From Limnohabitans sp. (GTDB lineage Bacteria; Pseudomonadota; Gammaproteobacteria; Burkholderiales; Burkholderiaceae_C): a DNA stretch of 35,413 bases. The notes under the pieces were generated by a model that saw only the letters and a program-made list of their open reading frames with translations, ran no database searches and was not told the DNA's origin. The stretch spans positions 64,206 through 99,618 of the forward strand of contig JAOATL010000001.1 in NCBI GenBank assembly GCA_030158125.1. Direction: 5' to 3'. Both the position numbers and the translations under genes were made by a program. Each line of letters begins with the position of its first letter. The first letter of the stretch is position 1. Shown in pieces: positions 9,459-16,569 of the stretch.

Positions 9459-10475
9459 ATGACATCCTTTCAGAAAAAGCTTTCCAACCGTCGCCGCCTG
9501 ACATGGCTCACGGGCGTGTCGCTGGCCCTTGGCCTGTCCGGCATGTTGATGTCTGCCCCTGCCGCGCTCGCTCAAAGTTTCCCCAGCAAGCCCATCCGAC
9601 TGGTGTGCCCTTTCCCTCCAGGTGGTGCCGTTGACATTGCATCCCGCGCCATAGCGCTCGAACTGTCCAAAACGCTGGGTCAGCCCGTCACGGTCGACAA
9701 CAAACCCGGCGCAGGCGGCAACATTGGCAGTGCTGAAGTTGCACGCTCAAGCCCTGATGGCCACACCTTGCTCATGACCACCAGCGGCATCCAGGCCATC
9801 AATCCAGCCCTTTACGCCAAAATGCCCTTCGACCCCAGCAAAGACCTGATGCCTGTCTCTGCGTTGGTATCCCTGAACAATGTGCTGGTGTTGCACCCAT
9901 CCGTCAAAGCAAACTCTGTCAGTGAAGTGATTGCACTGGGCAAGAATCCTGCTAGCGCCCTTAACTATGCGTCCAGTGGCAGTGGCACCAGCACGCACAT
10001 GTCGGGTGAAATGTTTCGCGCACTGTCCAACATCCCCATGACGCACATTCCCTACAAAGGCAGCGCCCCCGCCATGAATGATTTACTAGGCGGCCAAGTC
10101 ATGATGATGTTTGACAACATTCCATCTGCGTTGCCACACATCAAGGCAGGCAAACTTAAAGCTTTGGCCACGACCGGTGCCAAGCGCGATCCCTCACTGC
10201 CAGATGTTCCCACCATTTCAGAAGCTGGCCTCAGCGGTTACGAATCTGGTGTTTGGTTTGGTTTGATGGTGGCCGCCAACACACCTCGAGAGATCGTCAA
10301 CAAACTCAATGCTGAAGTGGTCAAGGGCAGCAAATCACCCGACTTCGTCAAACGCATGACCGAGTTGGGCTACATCATTTACGGCACAAGTCCTGAGACA
10401 ATGGCCGACATGAACAAGGCTGAAGTTCAGCGTTGGGGGCCCATTGTCAAAGCCTCAGGCGCTAAAGCCGACTGA
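9459..10475 (+). CDS. Tripartite tricarboxylate transporter substrate-binding protein (Bug/TctC family)
   Basis: A periplasmic solute receptor of 338 residues. An N-terminal signal peptide with NRRR before a hydrophobic stretch ends near AALAQS at about 36-40. The mature part begins with FPSKPIRLVCPFPPGGAVD, the Bug-family opening, and continues with DNKPGAGGNIGS and HIPYKGSAPAMNDLLGGQV, all diagnostic. These proteins usually bind small carboxylates and deliver them to TctAB permeases, but no tctA or tctB gene is present here, so it is an orphan receptor, as is common in Burkholderiales. The start has a good GGAGTAAG ribosome-binding site. The next gene starts 34 bp later and is probably co-transcribed. 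Confidence 0.95.
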   Translation: MTSFQKKLSNRRRLTWLTGVSLALGLSGMLMSAPAALAQSFPSKPIRLVCPFPPGGAVDIASRAIALELSKTLGQPVTVDNKPGAGGNIGSAEVARSSPDGHTLLMTTSGIQAINPALYAKMPFDPSKDLMPVSALVSLNNVLVLHPSVKANSVSEVIALGKNPASALNYASSGSGTSTHMSGEMFRALSNIPMTHIPYKGSAPAMNDLLGGQVMMMFDNIPSALPHIKAGKLKALATTGAKRDPSLPDVPTISEAGLSGYESGVWFGLMVAANTPREIVNKLNAEVVKGSKSPDFVKRMTELGYIIYGTSPETMADMNKAEVQRWGPIVKASGAKAD

Positions 10476-10509
10476 TGAAGTCACCCGCCAGTTGCCAGTT
10501 GAAAGTCAT

Positions 10510-11487
10510 ATGAGTTCTTCTTTGAAAATCGTTTTCCATGGCGACAATGCCGCCAATTTTCGAACAGGACTAGAGGACTTGCTGCACCATCGACATCAAA
10601 TTGTGTCGGTCTCTCAAGGGATCGACCAAGCGGGTGAAAAAGAACATTTCGAAACCGCAGATGTGGTGGTGGGCGTTGCCTTAAACACAGACATGCCCAC
10701 TCCCCACAACATGCGTTTGCTGCAAGCACCAGCGGCCGGCACCGATGGCATTCAACGCAATTGCCTGCCGTCAAAGGCACAGCTGGCAAATTGCTTCGGC
10801 CATGAAAACGCCATTGCCGAATATGTCATGGCAGCTCTATTGGCGCGGCATGTCCCTTTGCTGGAAGCCGATCGTGCATTGCGTCAAGGCGAATGGCATT
10901 ATTTTGCAGGCCGTCCAGGCGCACTCAGAACCGAATTAGGCGCTCAAACGCTGGGCCTGCTTGGCTTTGGCCACATTGCAAAAACATTGGCCCACCGTGC
11001 CAAGGCCTTTGGCATGCGCGTCGTGGTGGCCAACCGAAGTGCCGTGAACAGCCCAGATGTCGATCAAAGTTTTTCACTTTCGCAGCTTTCCGACTTCATG
11101 GCTGCATGTGATGCAGCCGTGATCACACTGCCTCTTACCGACAACACGCGCAGCTTGGTCAATGCTGAAGCCATTGATTGCATGCGCCCCAACGCCCTCT
11201 TGGTCAATGTAGGACGTGGCGCGGTCATTGATGAATCCGCGCTGCATGAGGCACTTCTAAAGCAGCGAATTGGGGGCGCCATCATTGACACCTGGTACCA
11301 ATACCCCAACACTGACAAGGCTGTCTGCGCCCCTTCGCAATTTGATTTCGCCAGCCTTGCCAACGTTCTCATGACACCGCACATGTCTGGCTGGACAGAA
11401 GGTACTGTGCAAAGACGCAGGCAAACCATTGCGGACAACATCAATCGCCTGAGCGAAGGCCAACCACTGTTGAATTTAATCAGCTAA
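10510..11487 (+). CDS. D-2-hydroxyacid dehydrogenase-like protein with altered catalytic acid
   Basis: A 325-residue member of the D-isomer 2-hydroxyacid dehydrogenase family, which reduces 2-keto acids with NAD(P)H. The Rossmann motif is LGLLGFGHIAK at 148-158, the conserved Arg is Arg236 in NVGRGAVID, and the catalytic His is His291 in MTPHMSG. The position expected for the catalytic Glu (29 residues after the Arg, as in E. coli SerA) is Tyr265 in IDTWYQYP. This DTWYxYP pattern may define its own subfamily, so activity is uncertain. The start is the ATG at 10510; a TTG reading from 10444 would overlap the upstream gene by 32 bp. It probably acts on a keto acid linked to the Bug receptor, which is inference. 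Confidence 0.85.
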   Translation: MSSSLKIVFHGDNAANFRTGLEDLLHHRHQIVSVSQGIDQAGEKEHFETADVVVGVALNTDMPTPHNMRLLQAPAAGTDGIQRNCLPSKAQLANCFGHENAIAEYVMAALLARHVPLLEADRALRQGEWHYFAGRPGALRTELGAQTLGLLGFGHIAKTLAHRAKAFGMRVVVANRSAVNSPDVDQSFSLSQLSDFMAACDAAVITLPLTDNTRSLVNAEAIDCMRPNALLVNVGRGAVIDESALHEALLKQRIGGAIIDTWYQYPNTDKAVCAPSQFDFASLANVLMTPHMSGWTEGTVQRRRQTIADNINRLSEGQPLLNLIS

Positions 11488-11505
11488 GTTGGCACTGCAC
11501 ACACA

Positions 11506-12579
11506 CTAAGTGCTCTGTCTTGCAATGATGTGAAAACCCAAATCGAGTTGTGGTTGATCCGGTGTTTCACCATGCATCAATTGCAACAGCATTTGGGCAG
11601 CCGCTTCACCAACCTGCGCACGCGGTGTTCTCACAGTGGTCAATGGTGGCCACATTTGATCACTGCCAGTCAAATCATTGAAACCCGCAATGGCCACCTG
11701 ATGCGGCACGGCAATGCCTAATCGCAGCGCCGCCAGCAATGCCCCCTGAGCCAAGTCGTCATTGCAAAAGAAAATGGCATCAACGGCTTGGCTTTGCTTC
11801 ATGATTTGCTCAAACATCACCCCCCCCAAAGCCAGCGAGGATGCAGCAGGATTGAGCCACTCTAAAGTTGGGTCGTACAAATTTTGGGCTTTAAGCGCCT
11901 TGCGCCACCCCTGCAACCGCTGCATCACCCGTGGATCAAGTTGTGCGGCAGCAAAGACAATGCGTTGTTTACCTTGGGACAGAAGATGTTGCGTCATTGC
12001 CTCGCCCGCATCGGTTTGCCGAAATCCCACGCAATAGGGGCCGGCGTCTGCTGCGCCCCCCTCTAAAACATCCGGCGGTATGGGGTGATTGACTTCAGGC
12101 AGGTCCATTAAATGCACGCAAGGCACATTGCTGCGTGCCATGAGTTTTTGAGTGGTTGGACTGTGATCCAAACCAGTGATGAGCATGCCAGCGGGTCGGT
12201 GGTGCAACTGTTCTCGCAACAGTTGTTCTTCTTCGCTGGTGTTGTAATGGGTCACACCCATCAGTGTTTGAAAACCTGCGGCGCGTAAGGTTCTTTGCGC
12301 GGCTTCTAGCAAATCCACAAACAATGTGTTCGACAGCAAGGGGATCAAGATGGTCACATGATCACTGCGCTGTGAAGCCAGTGCACGTGCAGCCGGATCT
12401 GGCACATACCCTAACTTGTCAGAAACAGACAACACCCGTTCGACCAACTCTGGGTCCACGGCCCTCTCACCTCTCAGCGCACGTGAAACCGTGCTGGGAC
12501 TGACACCCGCAGCATGGGCCACATCGTTCAAGGTGATGCGGCCTGTAGAACGGTGATTTTTGGGTCGGTTTGGCGACAT
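11506..12579 (-). CDS. LacI-family regulator of the idonate/gluconate genes
   Basis: A 357-residue transcription factor. Residues 16-37 form the LacI helix-turn-helix (TLNDVAHAAGVSPSTVSRAL), followed by the hinge helix region DPAARALASQ and a periplasmic-binding-protein-like effector domain (DHVTILIPLLSNTLF onward, with FFCNDDLAQGALLAA and VAIAGFNDL). Its sequence resembles the GntR/IdnR branch, which senses gluconate, idonate or 5-ketogluconate. It is divergent from gluconokinase, and two perfect palindromes of the LacI type lie in the spacer, so repression of the downstream operon and perhaps of itself is likely. The ATG at 12579 is preferred over a TTG six bases upstream. It ends 18 bp from the convergent dehydrogenase. 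Confidence 0.93.
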   Translation of the reverse strand: MSPNRPKNHRSTGRITLNDVAHAAGVSPSTVSRALRGERAVDPELVERVLSVSDKLGYVPDPAARALASQRSDHVTILIPLLSNTLFVDLLEAAQRTLRAAGFQTLMGVTHYNTSEEEQLLREQLHHRPAGMLITGLDHSPTTQKLMARSNVPCVHLMDLPEVNHPIPPDVLEGGAADAGPYCVGFRQTDAGEAMTQHLLSQGKQRIVFAAAQLDPRVMQRLQGWRKALKAQNLYDPTLEWLNPAASSLALGGVMFEQIMKQSQAVDAIFFCNDDLAQGALLAALRLGIAVPHQVAIAGFNDLTGSDQMWPPLTTVRTPRAQVGEAAAQMLLQLMHGETPDQPQLDLGFHIIARQST

Positions 12580-12622
12580 TTTCAAGGGTTTTTCCGTAGG
12601 GAAACTGAATTCAATTTAGCTA

Positions 12623-12636
12623 GGATAGCGCTATCC
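12623..12636. promoter_or_regulatory. Candidate LacI-type operator O1
   Basis: Perfect 14-bp palindrome GGATAGCGCTATCC in the lacI-type/gluconokinase spacer, 44 bp before the regulator's start codon. It shares the core GGAYAGCGCTRTCC with the palindrome at 12729-12742. A central CG flanked by symmetric arms is the usual form of LacI-family operators. The assignment is inferred from symmetry and position. Confidence 0.75.
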
Positions 12637-12702
12637 AAAGAATTTAACAGCAAAAATCAAAACCACTCAGCCATCGATTTCCCTAATGAAAAATTGAAAT
12701 TT

Positions 12703-12708
12703 TATAAT
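12703..12708 (+). promoter_or_regulatory. Possible -10 element of the gluconokinase promoter
   Basis: A perfect TATAAT lies 58 bp before the gluconokinase ATG in an AT-rich stretch. No good -35 hexamer is found at 17-18 bp upstream (TTCCCT or TCCCTA), which would fit a regulated or weak promoter. If used, transcription would start near 12715, placing O1 at about -86 and O2 at about +20. Confidence 0.35.
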
Positions 12709-12728
12709 TTCTCTTTTTTTTACATTTC

Positions 12729-12742
12729 GGACAGCGCTGTCC
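12729..12742. promoter_or_regulatory. Candidate LacI-type operator O2
   Basis: Perfect 14-bp palindrome GGACAGCGCTGTCC, 24 bp before the gluconokinase start codon. It differs from the palindrome at 12623-12636 only by one symmetric base pair in each arm. The centres are 106 bp apart, close to ten helical turns, so both sites face the same side of the DNA. Confidence 0.75.
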
Positions 12743-12766
12743 TCATTGACAAAATCTCATCACGCC

Positions 12767-13309
12767 ATGCACACCGAAGATCAAGCACTGAGAATCATCG
12801 TGATGGGCGTCTCTGGTTGCGGCAAATCAACCTTGGCTCAAGGTTTGAGCCAAACCCTTCAGTTGCGAATGAAGGACGGAGATGAACTGCACTTGCCAGA
12901 AAGTGTAGAGAAAATGCGTGCTGGCGTTGCGCTCCAAGACGAAGACCGTTGGCCTTGGTTAGACCGCATTGCGCAATACCTGACAGCGACTGAAGGCAGC
13001 CACTCGCCCGGCGGCATCGTAGCCTGCTCTGCCCTCAAACGCATCTACCGTGATCGGATTCGCAAACAAGCAGGTCCTGTGCTGTTTTTGTTTTTAGACG
13101 GTCACCCAGAACTCATTCGTCAGCGCATGCAACAACGTGTGGGTCACTACATGCAGGCGGGCTTGTTGGACAGCCAACTTCAGACGCTTGAAAAACCCAC
13201 CCCCGATGAGCACGATGTCATCACACTGTCCATCGATCAACCTGTTGCGCAAATTCTTCAACAGGCACTCGCAAACTTGAAGACGCCTACGCTTCAAGCC
13301 CTCCCCTGA
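12767..13309 (+). CDS. gntK: Gluconokinase
   Basis: Phosphorylates D-gluconate to 6-phosphogluconate with ATP, feeding the Entner-Doudoroff or pentose-phosphate route. The 180-residue length fits the GntK/IdnK P-loop kinase family. Walker A is GVSGCGKST at 14-22. The gluconate-site run around DGDELHLPESVEKMRAG, then DEDRWPWLDRI, CSALKRIYRDRIR and GHYMQAGLLDSQLQTLE, are all family landmarks. The ATG at 12767 gives the normal N-terminus but lacks a Shine-Dalgarno; an in-frame TTG at 12746 would abut operator O2. It is the first gene of the sugar-acid operon and is divergent from the LacI-type regulator. Whether it is called gntK or idnK is a naming choice. Confidence 0.95.
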   Translation: MHTEDQALRIIVMGVSGCGKSTLAQGLSQTLQLRMKDGDELHLPESVEKMRAGVALQDEDRWPWLDRIAQYLTATEGSHSPGGIVACSALKRIYRDRIRKQAGPVLFLFLDGHPELIRQRMQQRVGHYMQAGLLDSQLQTLEKPTPDEHDVITLSIDQPVAQILQQALANLKTPTLQALP

Positions 13310-13332
13310 ATTACAAACAACATAGGATTTTC

Positions 13333-13671
13333 ATGTTCATTCGCTGCGCATTTTTTCAAGGCAATGTCAAACCCGGCAAAGAGCAAGCCTTCAACGACTA
13401 CATCCGCAAAGAACTTGTGCCACTTTGGACGCGCTTTCCGGGCGCTCAGGAAGTGCGTGTTTTGCGTCAAGTCGAGAGTGATGTTGCAGACCCTCACTTC
13501 GGCATGGTTTTGTCAGTGCGCTATCCCACGCGTGAATCTATCGAAATTGCCTTGGCCTCTGAAGTACGCCTCAAAAGCCGGGAGGTTTCAAAAGATCTGA
13601 TCGCCATGTTCGATGGCACCGTGTTCCATACCGTATTCAGTGCCGATGAGTACGCACTGCCCACAGATTAA
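13333..13671 (+). CDS. Small dimeric alpha/beta-barrel-like protein of unknown role
   Basis: A 112-residue protein I cannot assign to a named enzyme. The pattern of an opening beta strand (MFIRCAFFQG), a helix from KPGKEQAFNDYIRKELVPLW, strands around VRVLRQ and GMVLSVRYP, and a second helix followed by a final strand (TVFHTVFSADEY) suggests a ferredoxin-like dimeric alpha/beta barrel. This is the fold of EthD, antibiotic-biosynthesis monooxygenase and sugar mutarotase families. It lies 23 bp after gluconokinase and 39 bp before the TRAP receptor gene, so it almost certainly belongs to the idonate/gluconate operon. A role on the sugar acid or its lactone is possible but unproven. Confidence 0.85.
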   Translation: MFIRCAFFQGNVKPGKEQAFNDYIRKELVPLWTRFPGAQEVRVLRQVESDVADPHFGMVLSVRYPTRESIEIALASEVRLKSREVSKDLIAMFDGTVFHTVFSADEYALPTD

Positions 13672-13710
13672 TTTTTCTCAACCCGTAAAACAACCACAGG
13701 AGTCAACACC

Positions 13711-14685
13711 ATGAAAATTTCTCGCATTCTCGTTGCTTGCTTGATCGCTAGCATGGGCTCGGCCGCATTCGCGGCCAAGTTCAACCTCAAAATGGGTCAC
13801 GCCGTGAACACCACGGACGGCCAACATGCTGCCGCCCTGAAATTGGCAGAGCTGGTCAAGCAGCGTACCAATGGCGACGTTGAAATCACCATTTTCCCAG
13901 CCAATCAGTTGGGCAACGATGCGGCCATGATCAATGGCGTTCGCGGTGGCACGATTGACATCGTGTCAAGTGGCGCATCCAACTTCAATGGCATTGTGCC
14001 CAACACAGCCGCGATGGAATTGCCCTTCGTGTTTCGCAGCGCCCAACATGCATACACCGTTTTGGATGGCGCAGTTGGCACTGGCGTGCTAAACGAATTG
14101 GCACCCCATGGCATGAAAGGTTTGGCCTATTGGGAAAACGGCTGGCGTTCATTCACCAACAACAAGCGTCCGGTGAACAAGCCAGAAGATTTGAAGGGCT
14201 TGAAGATTCGCTCCACACCAAACCCTTATCACATTCAAGCTTTCAAACTGCTTGGCATGAACCCATCACCAATGCCCATCGCAGAACTGTACACAGCGCT
14301 GGAAACAGGCACCTTTGATGCACAAGAACATCCCATCAATGTGACTTGGTCATCTAAGTTTTATGAGGTGCAAAAACACTTAACCGTGAGCAACCACGTT
14401 TACTCACCATTGGTTGTGGCCATGAACAAAGGCAAGTTTGATTCACTGCCCGCCAACTACCAAACCATTGTGGTTGATGCAGCTCGCGAAGCCGCCAAGT
14501 ACCAGCGTAATCTGAATGCATCCAACGCAGGCAAAGTGATTGCAGACCTGAAAAAGTCTGGCATGCACATCGTTGAAAATGTTGACATGGCCCCGTTCCA
14601 GAAAATTGTTTCGGCTGAAATTGCCAAGACATTTGGCGAAAAGAACGGTCCAGCCTTGTTGCAAGCCATCGAAAAGACCAAGTAA
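13711..14685 (+). CDS. dctP: TRAP transporter substrate-binding protein, DctP family
   Basis: A periplasmic receptor of 324 residues that captures a carboxylate and hands it to the DctQM permease. The signal peptide spans about residues 1-21 (ends SAAFAA). The mature protein carries the DctP landmarks FPANQLGNDAAMINGVRGG and LKGLKIRSTPNPYH, where Arg167 corresponds to the arginine that salt-bridges the ligand carboxylate in this family. ELYTALETGTFDAQEHP is also typical. A ribosome-binding site CAGGAG precedes the ATG. Because it sits between gluconokinase and the idonate/gluconate dehydrogenases, the ligand is most likely L-idonate, 5-ketogluconate or D-gluconate. This is inference from context. 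Confidence 0.95.
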   Translation: MKISRILVACLIASMGSAAFAAKFNLKMGHAVNTTDGQHAAALKLAELVKQRTNGDVEITIFPANQLGNDAAMINGVRGGTIDIVSSGASNFNGIVPNTAAMELPFVFRSAQHAYTVLDGAVGTGVLNELAPHGMKGLAYWENGWRSFTNNKRPVNKPEDLKGLKIRSTPNPYHIQAFKLLGMNPSPMPIAELYTALETGTFDAQEHPINVTWSSKFYEVQKHLTVSNHVYSPLVVAMNKGKFDSLPANYQTIVVDAAREAAKYQRNLNASNAGKVIADLKKSGMHIVENVDMAPFQKIVSAEIAKTFGEKNGPALLQAIEKTK

Positions 14686-14697
14686 CTTGAGCTTTGA

Positions 14698-14726
14698 AAG
14701 CCGTCTTCTCAGGAAGAGGGCTTTTT
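14698..14726 (+). promoter_or_regulatory. Hairpin between dctP and dctQ, possible attenuator
   Basis: An 11-bp stem with one G-G mismatch (arms 14698-14708 and 14713-14723) and a TCAG loop, followed by a short T run. It looks like a partial intrinsic terminator. The right arm contains GGAAGAGGG, the only Shine-Dalgarno-like sequence before dctQ, so folding would also mask that site. The likely effect is more receptor than permease. This is inferred. Confidence 0.55.
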
Positions 14727-14731
14727 AATGT

Positions 14732-15280
14732 GTGAACCCTATGAAAAAAATCAACGATCTATTTTTTCGACTTGCTGAACTCACCTTGGTGATCATGTTG
14801 TCTGCCATGGTCATCATGGTTTTTGGCAACGTTGTTTTACGCTATGGCTTTAACGACGGCATCATCAGCTCCGAAGAATTGTCGAGGTTCTTGTTCATTT
14901 GGATCACATTTTTGGGCGCCATTGTCACGATGCGTGACAACGCGCACCTTGGACTCGACTCTGTGGTTCGCAAGCTCAGTCTCAATGGCAAAAAAATGGC
15001 CTTTGGTATTTCTAATTTGCTGATGCTCGGTTGCTGCGCGCTCATGTTTTATGGCACTTTCAAACAGCACGGCATCAATGCAACCACTCGCTCTGGTGTC
15101 ACAGAACTACCCATGAGCTGGGTTTATGGCGTGGGCTACATCACCAGCATTGCAATGGGCCTGATGATCGTCGGCAAATTGGTTCGACTGGCCAAAGGTG
15201 ACTTCAGCGAAGCAGACCTGATCCAAGTGACAGACTCTGAAGAAGATGCCAAGCCACACATGCAGGAGTCTGCCAAATGA
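14732..15280 (+). CDS. dctQ: TRAP transporter small membrane subunit, DctQ family
   Basis: A 182-residue inner-membrane protein with four hydrophobic helices (near residues 15-37, 50-70, 92-112 and 131-152) and the DctQ pattern NVVLRYGFNDGIISSEELSRFLFIWITFLGA. It joins DctM to form the TRAP permease, which is driven by an ion gradient rather than ATP. The start is uncertain. GTG at 14732 is 11 bases from the GAGGG ribosome-binding site; an ATG three codons later (14741) is farther away. An out-of-frame ATG at 14728 opens a 16-codon frame ending at 14778. The stop overlaps the dctM start by four bases (ATGA), so the two are translationally coupled. Confidence 0.92.
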   Translation: MNPMKKINDLFFRLAELTLVIMLSAMVIMVFGNVVLRYGFNDGIISSEELSRFLFIWITFLGAIVTMRDNAHLGLDSVVRKLSLNGKKMAFGISNLLMLGCCALMFYGTFKQHGINATTRSGVTELPMSWVYGVGYITSIAMGLMIVGKLVRLAKGDFSEADLIQVTDSEEDAKPHMQESAK

Positions 15281-16557
15281 CCGTTCTTGTTTTCATCGGC
15301 TCATTATTGGCCGCCATGGCTTTGGGCATGCCACTGGCTTTCTCACTGATCGTTTCAGGTGTTGCACTCATGCTGCACCTCGACAACTTTGACACGCAAA
15401 TTGTGTCTCAAAATTTAATCAATGGCGCCGACAACTTCCCATTGATGGCGGTGCCATTTTTCATGCTGGCGGGCGAATTGATGAACGCTGGCGGCATGAG
15501 CCGACGCATCGTTAATTCGGCATTGGTATGGGTGGGACACTTCAAAGGCGGCTTGGGTTATGTGGCTGTGTTTGCTGCCATCATCATGGCCAGCTTGTCT
15601 GGTTCTGCAGTTGCTGACACAGCGGCTTTGGCCGCGGTGTTGATGCCCATGATGCGCGATGCGGGTTACCGCATGGATCGCTCAGCGGGCCTGATTGCCG
15701 CTGGCGGCATCATTGCCCCCGTCATTCCACCGTCGATCGGCTTTATCTTGTTTGGTGTAATTGGCGGCGTGTCCATTTCCAAACTTTTCATGGCTGGTAT
15801 TTTCCCAGGCATTTTAATGGGCGTTGCCTTGCTCATCACATGGTGGGTTGTCGCGCGAAAAGACGATGTCAAAGTGTCTGAACGCGTTCCCATGAAAGAA
15901 AAAATTCGCGTTTCAATCGATGCATTTTGGTGCTACCTTTTGGCCATCACCATCATTGGCGGCATGAAAATGGGCATCTTTACACCCACAGAAGCCGCCG
16001 TCGTTGCGGTGGTTTACTCGCTTCTGATTGGCCTGTTTGTTTACCGCGAAATCAAAGTCAAAGACTTGTACGGCATCATTCTGGCAGCGGCCAAAACCTC
16101 TTCTGTGGTGATGTTCTTAGTTGCCGCCGCTTTGGTGTCTGCATGGCTCATTACCATTGCCAACATCCCAGCGCAAGTGGTTGAAATGCTGCGGCCCTTC
16201 ATCGACAACCCAACCTTACTGATGATCCTGTTGATGCTGGTGGTGTTGGTGGTGGGTACGGCTCTCGACTTTGCACCCACCGTGCTAATTTTGACCCCAG
16301 TCTTAATGCCCTTGGTACGTGAAGCAGGCATCAATCCCGTCTACTTTGGCGTCTTGTTCATCATCAACAATGCCATCGGCTTGCTCACACCCCCAGTGGG
16401 TACGGTCCTCAACGTGGTTTGCGGTGTAGGCCGTATTCCCATGCACGAAGTGATTCGCGGCGTCATGCCCTTCTTAATATCTCAAGTCGTGGTCATGGGT
16501 CTCTTAATTGCCTTCCCCATCTTGGTGATGGGTCCTCTTAAATGGTTATCAAGTTAA
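15277..16557 (+). CDS. dctM: TRAP transporter large permease subunit, DctM family
   Basis: A 426-residue inner-membrane permease with about 12 helices, the usual DctM length. Diagnostic stretches include NFPLMAVPFFMLAGELMNAGGMSRRIV, SGSAVADTAALAAVLMPMM, AGGIIAPVIPPSIGFILFG and FTPTEAAVVAVVYSLLIG. These line the substrate and sodium pathway in characterised TRAP carriers. It starts inside the dctQ stop codon. The next gene (idnO) begins 12 bp after its stop, supporting a single operon for uptake and oxidation of the sugar acid. Substrate specificity resides mainly in DctP. Confidence 0.95.
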   Translation: MTVLVFIGSLLAAMALGMPLAFSLIVSGVALMLHLDNFDTQIVSQNLINGADNFPLMAVPFFMLAGELMNAGGMSRRIVNSALVWVGHFKGGLGYVAVFAAIIMASLSGSAVADTAALAAVLMPMMRDAGYRMDRSAGLIAAGGIIAPVIPPSIGFILFGVIGGVSISKLFMAGIFPGILMGVALLITWWVVARKDDVKVSERVPMKEKIRVSIDAFWCYLLAITIIGGMKMGIFTPTEAAVVAVVYSLLIGLFVYREIKVKDLYGIILAAAKTSSVVMFLVAAALVSAWLITIANIPAQVVEMLRPFIDNPTLLMILLMLVVLVVGTALDFAPTVLILTPVLMPLVREAGINPVYFGVLFIINNAIGLLTPPVGTVLNVVCGVGRIPMHEVIRGVMPFLISQVVVMGLLIAFPILVMGPLKWLSS

Positions 16558-16569
16558 TTTGAATACGTC

